Shown: positions 1 through 9,152 of the stretch, in pieces
Position numbering within the stretch: position 1 is the stretch's first letter
How the letters are laid out: each line of letters starts with the position of its first letter
Source: Sphingopyxis sp. JAI108
GTDB lineage: Bacteria > Pseudomonadota > Alphaproteobacteria > Sphingomonadales > Sphingomonadaceae
Assembly: GCF_013410105.1 (NCBI RefSeq)
Contig: NZ_JACCCJ010000003.1
Location: 248,001-312,000 of the forward strand
Length of the DNA: 64,000 nucleotides
Direction of reading: 5' to 3'
The notes under the pieces: generated by a model
Databases searched by the model: none
What the model was told of the DNA's origin: nothing
The model's input: the letters and a program-made list of their open reading frames with translations, nothing else
Position numbers and translations under genes: made by a program

Positions 1-66
1 GAGCCGCCTGCCGGCCGCCCGTCCGGCGCGCGGGCGGCGCTGACAGACATAAGAGGGGGACCCGAC

Positions 67-1482
67 ATGAACCGCAAGTTGCTGAAGAACCTGGCCGTTT
101 CGGGATTCGTCCTGGGCGTCGTCACCGGATGCAGCGGCATGGGCAAGATGGCCGACGCGCCGTCGCGCGCCGCCGGCACGCCCGCTGTCGCCGCCAAATC
201 GGCCGAAAAGGCACGCGCCGCGCTTGAAGCGGGCAAGGCAAGCAAGGCGGTCGGCCTGGCCGAGGCCGCGGTCGCGGGCAGTCCGCGCGACGCGGGTTTC
301 CGCGCGCTGCTGGGGCAAGCCTATCTCAATGACGGCCGCTTCGCATCGGCGAGCGCGGCCCTGGCGGAGGCGATGGAGCTTGGCGCCACGGACAGCAATA
401 CGATCCTGTCGCTGACGCTGTCGCAGATCGCGCAAGGCAAGAATGCCGAGGCGGTCGCGTTGCTGACGCGGCACCGCGACACGGTTCCCGCGTCCGACCT
501 CGGGCTGGCGCTCGCGCTGGCCGGCGACGCCGAAGGGTCGATCTATGTGCTGAGCGAAGCCGCGCGCGCCGAAGGTGCCGAGGCGCGGACGCGGCAGAAT
601 TTCGCGCTCGCGCTCGCGCTGTCGGGCCGCTGGGCGCAGGCGCGCATCGTGGCGTCGCAGGATCTGTCGCTCGACAAGCTCGAAGGCCGGATGGCCGAAT
701 GGTCGAAGCTCGCCGAACAGCCGATCGCGCAGGTCCGCGTCGCGAGCCTGATCGGCACGTCCGCGCAGCAGGATGCGGGTATGCCCGTGCGCCTCGCGCT
801 TGCCAATTTCGCCGATACGCAGATGGCCGTGGCCGAACCCGCGAACGAACCCGCCGTCGAACTCGCCAGTGCCGATCCGGCGCCGGTCGCCGACTATGCG
901 CCGCCGCCGCCGGTGCTTGCCCCGGTCCTCGCCGACGCGGGCAGCGCGATCCGCAGCGTCGAACTGCCGATGCCGGTGCGCGGGGCCGATGGTGTCGTGC
1001 CCGTCACCGAATTGCCGCAGCCGCAGCCCGCCGGCGAAATCATCCTTGCCGATGCCGCGCCCTATCGCGCCGCGCCGCGCGTCGCTGGCGAAGGGCGCAT
1101 CCGCCCCGCGCAGCAGCAGGCGCTCGAACTCGCGACGGTGCTCGTCCCCAGAGCGATGGGTTTCGACGCGAAGAAGCCGAATGGCTGGGCGGTGCAGCTT
1201 GGCGCCTATGACAGCCTGGCGATCGCGAAGGAAAAATGGGGCACGCTGAAAAAGCGCAACGGCGTGCTCGGGAATTTCCCGGCGTCGAGTCACGCCGCGA
1301 CGTTGAAGGGGCGCACATTCTATCGCCTGACGGTCAACGGCCTCGCCTCGCGCACCGACGCGACCAGCCTCTGCAACGAGCTTAAGAAGCAGGGCCAGAC
1401 CTGCTTCATCCGCGCGATGGGTGGCGGCGAGACGATCCAGTGGGCGGCGAAGGCCGGTTCGATGCGGCTCGCATCGCGCTAG
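67..1482 (+). CDS. TPR and SPOR-domain lipoprotein
   Basis: A 471-aa exported protein. The N-terminus is a lipoprotein signal peptide with a lipobox-like VVTGC (Cys22). Ala-rich helical repeats of TPR type fill roughly residues 40-210. A Pro/Ala-rich linker follows, and the C-terminal ~80 residues (starting GWAVQLGAYDS) match the SPOR fold that binds denuded peptidoglycan at division sites. The start has a purine-rich stretch (AGAGGGGGA) 6-14 bases upstream. By family it is probably an outer-membrane or periplasmic envelope/division protein. The specific partner cannot be told from sequence. Confidence 0.85.
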   Translation: MNRKLLKNLAVSGFVLGVVTGCSGMGKMADAPSRAAGTPAVAAKSAEKARAALEAGKASKAVGLAEAAVAGSPRDAGFRALLGQAYLNDGRFASASAALAEAMELGATDSNTILSLTLSQIAQGKNAEAVALLTRHRDTVPASDLGLALALAGDAEGSIYVLSEAARAEGAEARTRQNFALALALSGRWAQARIVASQDLSLDKLEGRMAEWSKLAEQPIAQVRVASLIGTSAQQDAGMPVRLALANFADTQMAVAEPANEPAVELASADPAPVADYAPPPPVLAPVLADAGSAIRSVELPMPVRGADGVVPVTELPQPQPAGEIILADAAPYRAAPRVAGEGRIRPAQQQALELATVLVPRAMGFDAKKPNGWAVQLGAYDSLAIAKEKWGTLKKRNGVLGNFPASSHAATLKGRTFYRLTVNGLASRTDATSLCNELKKQGQTCFIRAMGGGETIQWAAKAGSMRLASR

Positions 1483-1510
1483 GCCCGACTTTCCAGAGAT
1501 AAGGGGGAGG

Positions 1511-1537
1511 GGCGTGGCCGCGAGGCCGCGCCTCTTT
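1511..1537 (+). terminator. Rho-independent terminator after the SPOR gene
   Basis: GGCGTGGCC at 1511-1519 pairs with GGCCGCGCC at 1524-1532 (one G-U pair) across a GCGA tetraloop, followed by TCTTTTG. It lies 28 bp past the stop of the SPOR lipoprotein gene. Confidence 0.7.
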
Positions 1538-1623
1538 TGTTCGGGACAAGGATCGCCCGTCGACCGCTTCTGTCGAACGGTCCGATCCACCTCGCCTATG
1601 TGTGGAGTCGCGGTAGTGGAGGC

Positions 1624-2178
1624 TCAGAAACGAAAGAAATAGGGCATGCTTTCGAGCGTCTCGACCACCTTGCATTTGGCGCCCGCACTCTTGCAACTGC
1701 CCATCACCGAACGTTTCGCGCCGCCGGGGGTGGCAGCGAAGCCGGCGTAATATTGTCCTTCCTTGTCGCGCGCGATCGCGAAATGGCCGTTTGCGCCCCA
1801 CAGGCCGACGACGCAGTCGCGGCCGCCCGCCTCTTGGCACGCCGTCATCGCATATTTTTCGGCCTGCTCGCGACTGTCGCCGCGCAGCGCGCCATAGGAA
1901 TAGCCGGGCTGACCGGTCGCCGAGCGCCAGAAGGCGATCGCGGCGAAGCTGTTGACCATATAGCCGCCGACATATTCCTGTTTTTCCTCGGCGAACGGGA
2001 TGACCTGTCCCGGTGGTGCCGCGTCGGTGCCGCCATACATTTGTTGCAGCACCTGGGGCGGCGGCGCGTTGCAGGGAAGCCCCTGCGCGCAGGGAATGCC
2101 CTGAACCGGCGCCATTTGTGCCGCCGCGGCGGGGGCAAGCAGGGCGGCGGGAATAGCTGTTACGGCAAAAAAGCGCAT
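1624..2178 (-). CDS. Secreted DUF4189 protein
   Basis: 184 aa with a cleavable Sec signal peptide (MRFFAVTAIPAALLAPAAAA, cleaved near AAAQ). The C-terminal ~110 residues have the DUF4189 pattern: an aromatic start (FAAIAFWRSATGQPGYSYG), repeated Ala-Cys motifs (TACQEAGGRDC, SCKSAGAKC) and small-residue repeats. The even number of cysteines suggests periplasmic disulfides. DUF4189 has no defined biochemical role. The gene is isolated and converges on the upstream lipoprotein gene. Confidence 0.8.
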   Translation of the reverse strand: MRFFAVTAIPAALLAPAAAAQMAPVQGIPCAQGLPCNAPPPQVLQQMYGGTDAAPPGQVIPFAEEKQEYVGGYMVNSFAAIAFWRSATGQPGYSYGALRGDSREQAEKYAMTACQEAGGRDCVVGLWGANGHFAIARDKEGQYYAGFAATPGGAKRSVMGSCKSAGAKCKVVETLESMPYFFRF

Positions 2179-2248
2179 CGGGTCATCCTCGCTGTCGTCG
2201 ACTCCCTTTCCATAAGTATCGAACTAAATCAGCGATATAAAGCCCATA

Positions 2249-3472
2249 TCAGCGAATGCGCTGGCCGCCCTTCCACATCATCGTCGCGCGGCCCTGGACG
2301 GGCATGCCGTCAAAGGGGGTGTTGCCAGCCCAGGCCGCCATCTTCTTCGCATCGACCTGCCACGGTGTGCCGTCGTCGACCAGGATGAGGTCGGCTTCCT
2401 TGCCCACCGCGAGGCTGCCCGCATCGACGCCGAGCAGGCAGGCGGGGGTGGCCGCGAGCAGCTCGAACAGGCGGCCCGGCGCGATATGGCCATCGCGGAC
2501 AAGGCCAAGGCCGAGCGCGAGCAGGGTTTCGGCGCCGGCCATGCCGGGTTGTGCCTCGGCGAAGGGCAGGCGCTTGTCCTCGGGACCGCGCGGATCGTGG
2601 CCCGACGACAATATGTCGATCGTGCCGTCCTTGATCGCGGCGAGGCATGCGTGGCGATCGTCTTCGCTGCGGAGCGGCGGCGAGAGGCGTGCGAAGGTGC
2701 GGAAATCGCCGATTGCGGTGTCGGAGAGCAGCAGGTGCGCGGGGGTGATGCCGCAGAGCACGGGCAGCCCCTTCGCCTTGGCTTCGCGAACAAGCGCGAG
2801 CCCGTGCGCGGTGGTGACCTGGCGGAAATGGACGGGCGCGCCGGTTTCCTCGACGAGCGCGAGGTCGCGCGCGATCGCCATCGCCTCGGCGACGGCGGGC
2901 GCCGAGGCGAGGCCGAGGCGCGTCGCCATCTCGCCGTCGGTCGCGACCGCGCCGGCGGTAAGCCCCTCATCCTCGGCATGGATGATCGTGACGAGGCCGA
3001 GCGAGGCGGCATAGCCGAGGACGCGACGCATCACGCCGCTGTCGGCGATGCGCGCGCGGCCGGTGGCGACGGCGCGCGCGCCGGCCTGCTTCATCAGGCC
3101 GATTTCGGCAAGCTCCCGGCCTTCGAGGCCCTTGGTCGCGGCGGCGAGCGGGTGGACCCAGAGGTCGGGCTTGCCGCCCTTCGCGGCGCGCTCGACAAGC
3201 CCGGCGCCGTCGAGCGGGCCGCTGTCGGGCATCAGCGCGGCGCGCGTGATGCCGCCGAAGTGAAAGGCGGGCTTGTCGGTCGCAAAGACGCCGAGGTCGA
3301 TGATGCCGGGGGCGAGCCACTGGCCCTTGGCATCGACGGTTTCGGCGCCGTCGGGGATTTCGGTAGGGTCGATCGCGGCGATGCGGCCGTCCACCGCGAG
3401 CAGGCTGCCCGGGCGCGGCGTATCGCCGTCGATCAGCAGCGCGCCGGTGATATGGAGCGGTTTCAGTTCCAT
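2249..3472 (-). CDS. pyrC: Dihydroorotase-like protein (PyrC homologue), probably non-catalytic
   Basis: 407 aa, amidohydrolase fold of the class I dihydroorotase family. The ATG at 3472 overlaps the end of pyrB by 10 nt, so the two are translationally coupled. In active enzymes the first strand ends in an HxH metal motif. Here it reads [10 protein letters not shown], with no histidine pair. The later TDHAPH motif that carries the catalytic Asp is replaced by SSGHDPRG, and MPNT by MPDS. These losses match the known inactive DHOase homologues (PyrC'/PyrX) that serve as structural partners of aspartate transcarbamoylase in other proteobacteria. I infer a scaffold for PyrB here, with the active DHOase encoded elsewhere. 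Genome annotations would usually call it dihydroorotase. Confidence 0.85.
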   Translation of the reverse strand: MELKPLHITGALLIDGDTPRPGSLLAVDGRIAAIDPTEIPDGAETVDAKGQWLAPGIIDLGVFATDKPAFHFGGITRAALMPDSGPLDGAGLVERAAKGGKPDLWVHPLAAATKGLEGRELAEIGLMKQAGARAVATGRARIADSGVMRRVLGYAASLGLVTIIHAEDEGLTAGAVATDGEMATRLGLASAPAVAEAMAIARDLALVEETGAPVHFRQVTTAHGLALVREAKAKGLPVLCGITPAHLLLSDTAIGDFRTFARLSPPLRSEDDRHACLAAIKDGTIDILSSGHDPRGPEDKRLPFAEAQPGMAGAETLLALGLGLVRDGHIAPGRLFELLAATPACLLGVDAGSLAVGKEADLILVDDGTPWQVDAKKMAAWAGNTPFDGMPVQGRATMMWKGGQRIR

Positions 3473-4458
3473 CCCGGCACTCCCCGCTGGCGGCGCGTCA
3501 AAATGTCGAGGCACGCCATGCGGACCGCGACCCCCATCTCGACCTGTTCGGTGATCGTCGAGCGGGCGGGATCGTCGGCGATGCTGCTGTCGATCTCCAC
3601 CCCGCGGTTCATCGGACCGGGATGCATGACGATCGCATCGGGTTTCGCCTTTTCGAGCCGTTTCGGCGTGAGGCCGTAGAGCGCATGATATTCACGCGCC
3701 GAGGGCAGGTAGGCGCCGTCCATGCGCTCGTTCTGGAGGCGGAGCATCATCACGACGTCGGCGTCTTTCAGCCCCTCGTCCATGTCGGTGAAGGTCGCGA
3801 CGTGCATCCGCTCCATCGCGGCCGGGGTGAGCGTCGGCGGCGCGACGACGCGCACCTCGTTGCCGAGCAGGGTCAGCGCGAGGATGTTCGAGCGCGCGAC
3901 GCGGCTGTGGAGGACGTCTCCGCATATGGCAATGGTGAGCCCCTCGACGCGGCCGAGGCGGCGGCGGATGGTGAGTGCGTCGAGCAGCGCCTGCGTCGGA
4001 TGTTCATGGCGCCCGTCGCCGGCGTTGAGCACGGGACAATCGACCTTGTCGGCGATAAGCTGCACCGCGCCCGACGAGGCATGACGAATGACGATCGCGT
4101 CGGCGCGCATCGCATTGAGCGTCATCGCGGTGTCGATCAGCGTTTCGCCCTTTTTCACGCTCGACTGCGCGGCGTGCATGTTGACGACGTCGGCGCCGAG
4201 GCGTTTTCCGGCGATTTCGAACGAGAGCAAAGTGCGCGTCGAGTTCTCGAAAAAGGCGTTGATGATCGTGAGACCCGCGAGCCGGTCGTCATGCTTGGCG
4301 GCGCCGCTGCGGTTCAGCTCGACCCACTCTTCGGCGGCGTCGAGGACGTAGCTAATCTCCCACGGGGTGAGCGGGGCGATGCCGGTGAGGTGGCGATGGC
4401 GAAACGCATCGCCGCCGGGCGGATAGTCGCTGGCGGGTCGGGTTGTGGAGCTTGTCAT
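3463..4458 (-). CDS. pyrB: Aspartate carbamoyltransferase catalytic subunit
   Basis: 331 aa. It condenses carbamoyl phosphate and aspartate in de novo pyrimidine synthesis. The carbamoyl-phosphate signature ENSTRT sits at residues 71-76, followed by [36 protein letters not shown] and MHPGPMNRG, all hallmarks of the family. The ATG at 4458 gives the usual length. An upstream in-frame start would add 13 residues with no conserved content. It forms an overlapping pair with the degenerate PyrC downstream. The DUF1294 gene ends 13 bp upstream on the same strand, so pyrB may be the distal part of a ruvX-DUF1294-pyrB-pyrC operon. Confidence 0.97.
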   Translation of the reverse strand: MTSSTTRPASDYPPGGDAFRHRHLTGIAPLTPWEISYVLDAAEEWVELNRSGAAKHDDRLAGLTIINAFFENSTRTLLSFEIAGKRLGADVVNMHAAQSSVKKGETLIDTAMTLNAMRADAIVIRHASSGAVQLIADKVDCPVLNAGDGRHEHPTQALLDALTIRRRLGRVEGLTIAICGDVLHSRVARSNILALTLLGNEVRVVAPPTLTPAAMERMHVATFTDMDEGLKDADVVMMLRLQNERMDGAYLPSAREYHALYGLTPKRLEKAKPDAIVMHPGPMNRGVEIDSSIADDPARSTITEQVEMGVAVRMACLDILTRRQRGVPGWN

Positions 4459-4471
4459 TAAAGCCGAGCGT

Positions 4472-4789
4472 CTACGCAGGAACTCTGAAAATCGCAAGCG
4501 CCGAGGCGAACAGCGGCTCCAATATTCCGAGAACCCAGAGCGCGACCAGCATCAGGTCGAGCCCGAGCCAGATCATCATCCACGTCGCGAAGGGTTGCTT
4601 GCGCGTCTTGTGGCGGACAATGCGAGAGGCGGCGTAGGTGCCCGGAGCTCCGCCGAGAAATGCCCAGAGAAGCAGCGCGCCCTCCGAAATGCGGCGCGCG
4701 CCATGTTCGGCGAACTGCTTGTCGAGGACCATCAGCGCGAAGGCGGTCACGTTCGCCGCCGCCAGCCAATAGACGATATAAGCGGTCAA
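4472..4789 (-). CDS. DUF1294 small membrane protein
   Basis: 105 aa from a TTG codon whose TTGA overlaps the TGA stop of ruvX; no ATG is available in a sensible place. The family signature is visible: an N-terminal transmembrane helix, then the [17 protein letters not shown] region (the family's DK..A..G..R..E pattern), [19 protein letters not shown] and a C-terminal hydrophobic helix ([20 protein letters not shown]). Function is unknown; the family is an inner-membrane protein. Coupling to ruvX is suggested by the overlap. Confidence 0.8.
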   Translation of the reverse strand: MTAYIVYWLAAANVTAFALMVLDKQFAEHGARRISEGALLLWAFLGGAPGTYAASRIVRHKTRKQPFATWMMIWLGLDLMLVALWVLGILEPLFASALAIFRVPA

Positions 4790-5247
4790 GCGCGCGTCAT
4801 CGCGTCGATCGCGCCCTGGAGAATGAACGCCGCGGCGGCGCTGTCGACGCGTTCGGCGCGTTTGGCGCGGCTGACGTCGGCGGCGATCATCGCGCGCTCG
4901 ACCGCGGCGGTCGACCAGCGTTCGTCCCAAAGGAGCAGGGGGAGGCCGAGCGGGGCGAGGTTGCGCGCGAAGGCGCGGGTGCTTTGCGTGCGCGGGCTGT
5001 CGGTGCCGTCCATATTGAGCGGCAGGCCGACGACGAGGCCGACGATGTTGTGCTGCGCGATGAGCGCCTTGAGCGTTTCAAGGTCGACCGAGAATTTCTT
5101 GCGGACGATCGTCTTGTCGGGGGTCGCGAAGCTCCAGTTCGTGTCGCAGAAAGCGACGCCGATTGTTTTGGTGCCGACATCGAGCCCCGCGAGGCGGCCG
5201 CCGTTGGGGAAGTGTGCGGCGAAGTCGGGGGCGGCGGCGGTGATCAT
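4786..5247 (-). CDS. ruvX: Putative pre-16S rRNA nuclease / Holliday junction resolvase-like YqgF
   Basis: 153 aa, RNase H-like fold. The first catalytic Asp is in [15 protein letters not shown], the second region is [10 protein letters not shown], and [10 protein letters not shown] carries the conserved Glu/Arg pair. YqgF proteins process the 5' end of 16S rRNA in E. coli; the older name is RuvX. I chose the ATG at 5247 because the earlier alternative is a TTG at 5268 inside the end of a palindromic repeat. Its stop overlaps the TTG start of the DUF1294 gene. Confidence 0.92.
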   Translation of the reverse strand: MITAAAPDFAAHFPNGGRLAGLDVGTKTIGVAFCDTNWSFATPDKTIVRKKFSVDLETLKALIAQHNIVGLVVGLPLNMDGTDSPRTQSTRAFARNLAPLGLPLLLWDERWSTAAVERAMIAADVSRAKRAERVDSAAAAFILQGAIDAMTRA

Positions 5248-5272
5248 GTCGCTGTCATTACCGCGCAAATCC

Positions 5273-5355
5273 CGTCATTGCGAGGAGCGAAGCGACGCGG
5301 CAATCCAGAGTTCGCGTAACCCGCTCTGGATTGCTTCGCTTCGCTCGCAATGACG
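5273..5355. repeat. Long palindromic repeat, copy 1
   Basis: CGTCATTGCGAG at the left end is mirrored by CTCGCAATGACG at the right end, with internal CAATCCAGAG/CTCTGGATTG arms. The whole unit folds into one long hairpin. The same design recurs at 16186-16261 and 19637-19721. It lies between ruvX and the convergent-side end of the DUF3089 gene. Confidence 0.9.
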
Positions 5356-5357
5356 AT

Positions 5358-6650
5358 TCAGGATTTTGGTGCGGGGGTTTGCACAGCAGGGGCCGTGACG
5401 GGCACCGCGGCCGGCGGCACCGGCGACGGCTTGCCCTCATAGGTCGCGAGCCGCCGCAGCGCGTCGGCGCGGACGTTCGCCCAGAAGAGCGTGATGTCGT
5501 AGACGTGATAATTGTTGCCGGGGAGCACGTAGCCCGCGACGACGTAGTTTTTCGCGATGTCGGCGTCGCCGATCATCAGCAAGCCGCGCGTGTCGTCGCA
5601 TCTGGCGCCGATCTTGCCCGCGATCAGCGCGCCCGACTTGAAGCCCTCGGTGGGTTTGAGCGTGCCGATATTCGCCTCGGGCGGCGCCCCGGTGTCGGGG
5701 ATGCCGGTGAGCGGGTTGGTGCACAGCATTCGCGTGCCCGCGCGCGGGCGACCGTCGAAACCGATCGTGCCGTCATAGGCGTCGGTGACCATCACCGGAT
5801 CGGCGGGATCGGCGAAGGTGGCCCAGCTGACGATGCACCCCTTCTGTTCGGGGGTCTGGCAGGCGGGAAGGCCGAGACCGGCGATGTCGGTGTCGATGCT
5901 CACCGGCCAGCCGACCACGTAGGCGGCGACGATGCGTTTCGCGAGCGGGGTGCCCGCGATTTTCGTGCGCAGCAATGTGGTGAGGTGCAGCGCGCCCTGG
6001 CTGTGGCCGGCGAGGATGATCGGCTTGTCCTTCGGCTGTGCCGCGAGAAATGCGTCGAAAGCCTCCTCGACGTCGCGATAGGCCGAATCGATCGCCTTGC
6101 CCGCGGTGACGCGGTCCTCGGCGAGGAAGGCGCCGAGCGTCGCCTGACGGTAACGCGGCGCCCAGATTTCTCCGGCGTCGGCGAAGGCGCTCGCCATGCC
6201 CTGCACGAAGAGGTTGGCGCGGTGGTCCGAATCGCGGTCTTCGAGCGGCGCGTTCCAGCTCGAACGGCTGTAATAGCTGGTCGGGTGGACAAAGAAGATC
6301 GCGGCGTCGCCCTGGGGGAAGGGCGCATCGGCGGTCGTCGGGGCCGCCTTGGCGGGCGGGATCAGCGGCTCGGCAGCCTTGTTTTCCGCTTCGAGCGTGT
6401 CGGTGCCGGGGGTTTCGCTGCCGTCGGCGGCAGGGCGCCATGCCGAGGGATTTTTTTCCATATCCGGGCGCGCGAACCACATTTTCGGATCGTCATAGGC
6501 GTTGGGCGCGACCGCGGCCTGCGGCTTGAACTCGGTGCTGGGGACGAAGGCGGTGCGCGCGATCCAGCCCGGGAAAAGCTGGTACACGACCCCGGCAGCG
6601 AGGATGAGGATGATGATCGCGGCAATGACGTAGAGAAATTTGCGGGCCAT
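5358..6650 (-). CDS. Membrane-anchored DUF3089 alpha/beta hydrolase
   Basis: 430 aa. An N-terminal transmembrane anchor (about residues 5-25, VIAAIIILILAAGVV) precedes an alpha/beta-hydrolase domain. The DUF3089 features are VFFVHPT-like IFFVHPTSYYS near residue 120, and GHSQG with nucleophile Ser217. A Pro/Ala/Val-rich tail closes the protein. The substrate is unknown. The ATG at 6650 is chosen because the anchor starts directly after it; longer reading-frame extensions upstream run through an inverted repeat. Confidence 0.85.
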   Translation of the reverse strand: MARKFLYVIAAIIILILAAGVVYQLFPGWIARTAFVPSTEFKPQAAVAPNAYDDPKMWFARPDMEKNPSAWRPAADGSETPGTDTLEAENKAAEPLIPPAKAAPTTADAPFPQGDAAIFFVHPTSYYSRSSWNAPLEDRDSDHRANLFVQGMASAFADAGEIWAPRYRQATLGAFLAEDRVTAGKAIDSAYRDVEEAFDAFLAAQPKDKPIILAGHSQGALHLTTLLRTKIAGTPLAKRIVAAYVVGWPVSIDTDIAGLGLPACQTPEQKGCIVSWATFADPADPVMVTDAYDGTIGFDGRPRAGTRMLCTNPLTGIPDTGAPPEANIGTLKPTEGFKSGALIAGKIGARCDDTRGLLMIGDADIAKNYVVAGYVLPGNNYHVYDITLFWANVRADALRRLATYEGKPSPVPPAAVPVTAPAVQTPAPKS

Positions 6651-6697
6651 TTGGGCTCCATCGGGGAGAGGGAGGAGGTGGTTTCGGGCGTCTTTAC

Positions 6698-6779
6698 CCG
6701 TTCGCATCAAGCGAAGTCGAGACGCCCCTTGGTCTTGCTTTGTCCCGGTGGGTGTCTCGACTTCGCTCGACACGAACGG
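6698..6779. repeat. Imperfect inverted repeat of a second type
   Basis: CCGTTCGCATCAAGCGAAG and GTCGAGACGCC on the left are mirrored by GGTGTCTCGACTTCGCTCGA and CACGAACGG on the right, about 80 bp in all. It lies between divergently transcribed genes. Only this copy is seen in the window. Confidence 0.75.
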
Positions 6780-6855
6780 CAACGGGGGTTGGTTCCAGTA
6801 AAATCGCGCGCAGCTTTGGCTTGCCCGCGCACGCGAAACAAGCCCAGATTGGGCC

Positions 6856-8628
6856 ATGACCGATACGACCGCATCCGCCGCCCCCGATTCGCACGCCAGG
6901 TCGCCGCGCGTTTCGGCGCGCCTCGACGATAGTGATCCGCCGTGGCCGCTGCGTCCGTGGATCATGGCGGCGATCTGCGCCGCGGCCGGGCTCTCCTTCC
7001 ACCTGCTGATCGACCATCATTATGAGGATGCGCTGGCACACTGGCGGAGCGCGCTGGCGGCGGGGATCGCGGCGGCGACGGTGGTGTTCGCGCTGGGTGT
7101 CGAATTGCGGCGCTGGCATTGGGCGCTGGGGTTCGCGCTGGTCTGGGGCGTGATCCTCGGGCTGATCGCGTGGCAGACGGCGGCGTATAATATCCAGGGC
7201 AATCCGGTCGAATGGCCCTTCTGGTCGGGCATTCTCGCGGTGCTCGTCGCGACGCCGTTGTTCCAGACGCGGCGCGACGTCGCGCCCGACTGGCGCTTCT
7301 GGAAACTGTGGGCGATGCCGTATGAGCGGCTGCACAGCCATGCGTGGACCGACGCGGTGATCGGCGCGGCGAGCCTGGCGTTCGTCGGGATCACCTTCCT
7401 GCTCGTCGTGCTGATCGGGCAGATGTTCAAGCTGATCGGGATCAACCTGATCTTTGACCTGCTCAATGACGAATGGTTCGGCTGGATGCTCGCGGGCGCT
7501 GCGTTCGGCGGGGCCGTCGGCCTGCTGCGCGAGCGCGACAGACTGGTTTCGACGTTGCAGCGGCTGGTGATGATCGTGCTCGCGGTGCTCGCGCCGGTGC
7601 TCGCGGTCGCGCTGGTGCTGTTCCTGCTGTCGCTCGCCGGGACGGGGCTGCAGAAGCTTTGGGATTCGGGCTTTTCGACCGCGGCGGTGATGATGGGGGT
7701 GGCGGCGTTTGCGGTGCTGCTCGCCAATGCGGTGATCGGCAATGGCGGCGACGATCGCGCGACGAACCCGGCGTTGCGCTGGGCCGCGCCGGTGCTGGCG
7801 GTCGCGGTGCTGCCGCTCGCGGGGATCGCCTTTTACTCGATGCACCTGCGCGTGATCCAGTACGGCTGGACCCCCGAGCGCATCTGGGGCGTGATCGCGG
7901 CGATGATCGCGCTCGCTTATGGCATCGCGGGCCTGTGGGCGGTGGCGAGGGGACGGCGCGATTTCGACGACTGGCTGCGGCCCTTGCAACAGAAGCTCGC
8001 GATCGGGCTCGCGCTGCTCGCGCTCTTCCTCGCGCTGCCGATCCTCGATTTCGGGGCGATTTCGACGCGCGACCAGCTCGCGCGGCTGAAATCGGGGGCA
8101 ACGCCGGCCGAAAAGTTCGACTGGGCGGCGATGGCGTTCGATTTCGGGCCCAGCGGCCGTGCAGCGCTGGCGGAACTGGCGAAGTCGCCGCAGAAGGTGC
8201 GCGCAAATGCGGCGAAGTCGGCGCTGGCGGCGAAGAATCGCTGGGACCTGAACGGGCCGCGCGGCGCGCTGCTGCTGCCCCCGTTGGCCGAGCGGGTACG
8301 AGTCATTCCCGAGGGACGCGCCTTGCCCGCCGCGGCGCTCGACCGGATCGCGGGGAGCTATATGTGCAGCCGCGCGAAGGCGTGCGTCGCGCTGTGGCTC
8401 GACGACAAGAGGATCGGCGTGCTGGGGCAGAATGAGCCGGGCGAGACGCTGAATTTCGATTTCGTGACGCAGAATGACGCCGGCCAGTGGGTGCAGGGCG
8501 ATTGGGCGAAGGCGGCGCCGCGCAACAAGGCCGAGGTTGACTTGTCGACCGCGCGGATCGAGATCGAGGCGGTGCAGCAACGGCGCGTGCTGGTGAATGG
8601 GGTGCCGGAATCGGCGACGTTCGAATGA
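6856..8628 (+). CDS. DUF4153 polytopic membrane protein
   Basis: 590 aa. About ten hydrophobic segments occupy residues 35-410 (for example AAICAAAGLSFHLLIDH, ITFLLVVLIGQM, LVMIVLAVLAPVLAVALVL, GVIAAMIALAYGIAGLWAV). A soluble ~180-residue C-terminal region follows with a short Cys pair (SYMCSRAKAC). The layout and the central GINLIFDLLNDEWFGW segment fit DUF4153. Function is unknown. Start ATG at 6856. Confidence 0.75.
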   Translation: MTDTTASAAPDSHARSPRVSARLDDSDPPWPLRPWIMAAICAAAGLSFHLLIDHHYEDALAHWRSALAAGIAAATVVFALGVELRRWHWALGFALVWGVILGLIAWQTAAYNIQGNPVEWPFWSGILAVLVATPLFQTRRDVAPDWRFWKLWAMPYERLHSHAWTDAVIGAASLAFVGITFLLVVLIGQMFKLIGINLIFDLLNDEWFGWMLAGAAFGGAVGLLRERDRLVSTLQRLVMIVLAVLAPVLAVALVLFLLSLAGTGLQKLWDSGFSTAAVMMGVAAFAVLLANAVIGNGGDDRATNPALRWAAPVLAVAVLPLAGIAFYSMHLRVIQYGWTPERIWGVIAAMIALAYGIAGLWAVARGRRDFDDWLRPLQQKLAIGLALLALFLALPILDFGAISTRDQLARLKSGATPAEKFDWAAMAFDFGPSGRAALAELAKSPQKVRANAAKSALAAKNRWDLNGPRGALLLPPLAERVRVIPEGRALPAAALDRIAGSYMCSRAKACVALWLDDKRIGVLGQNEPGETLNFDFVTQNDAGQWVQGDWAKAAPRNKAEVDLSTARIEIEAVQQRRVLVNGVPESATFE

Positions 8629-8632
8629 TTGT

Positions 8633-8776
8633 CCTCCCCCTTGATGGGGGAGGCAGCGAGACTTGCCAGCTTGCTGGCTAGTCGCAGCGGTGGGGGTGCG
8701 GTTGCGCGCGCAAACTACGGTCGCATGTCGCACCATCACCCCCCCATCTAACTTCGCCCATCAAGGGGGAAGGCAT
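8633..8776. repeat. Inverted repeat flanking a short intergenic spacer
   Basis: CCTCCCCCTTGATGGGGGAGG on the left is partly mirrored by CCCATCAAGGGGGAAGG on the right. Between them is GCTTGCTGGCTAGTCGCAGCGGTGGGGGTG. This resembles repeat units common between sphingomonad genes. It sits between the DUF4153 gene and gatC. Confidence 0.6.
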
Positions 8777-8849
8777 TGCGATGTTCGCGAAGGTTGAAGC
8801 GATCCGGCGGGGATGCTAGCGGCGCGGCTTCGTTAAGGTTAGGGCGATC

Positions 8850-9152
8850 ATGGCAATCGATCAGGCAACAGTGAGGAAAATCGCGTCGCTGGCGCGCATC
8901 GCGATCAGCGATGCCGAAGCGGCCGCGATGGAAGGCGAATTGAACGGCATTTTGGGCTGGGTCGAGCAACTCGGCGAGGTCGATGTGACCGGGGTCGAAC
9001 CGATGACCGCGGTGATCCCGAACACGCTGCGGCTGCGCGACGATGTCGTCGATGCCGACCCGCTGACCGGCGGTGGGCGCCGCGACGATGTGCTGGCGAA
9101 TGCGCCGGCGGCGATGCACGGATTCTTTGGCGTTCCCAAGGTGATCGAATAA
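8850..9152 (+). CDS. gatC: Asp-tRNA(Asn)/Glu-tRNA(Gln) amidotransferase subunit C
   Basis: 100 aa, the usual GatC length. Conserved features are the helical N-terminus [36 protein letters not shown] and the LRDDVV segment that wraps around GatA. Its TAA stop overlaps the ATG of gatA by one base (TAATG). It stabilises the GatCAB complex that amidates misacylated Glu-tRNA(Gln) and Asp-tRNA(Asn). Confidence 0.96.
   Translation: MAIDQATVRKIASLARIAISDAEAAAMEGELNGILGWVEQLGEVDVTGVEPMTAVIPNTLRLRDDVVDADPLTGGGRRDDVLANAPAAMHGFFGVPKVIE

Noticed and set aside
5331..6932. A long + strand ORF opposite the DUF3089 gene
   Set aside because: It is antisense to a clear hydrolase gene, is Arg/Gly-rich low-complexity in composition, and has no family motif.
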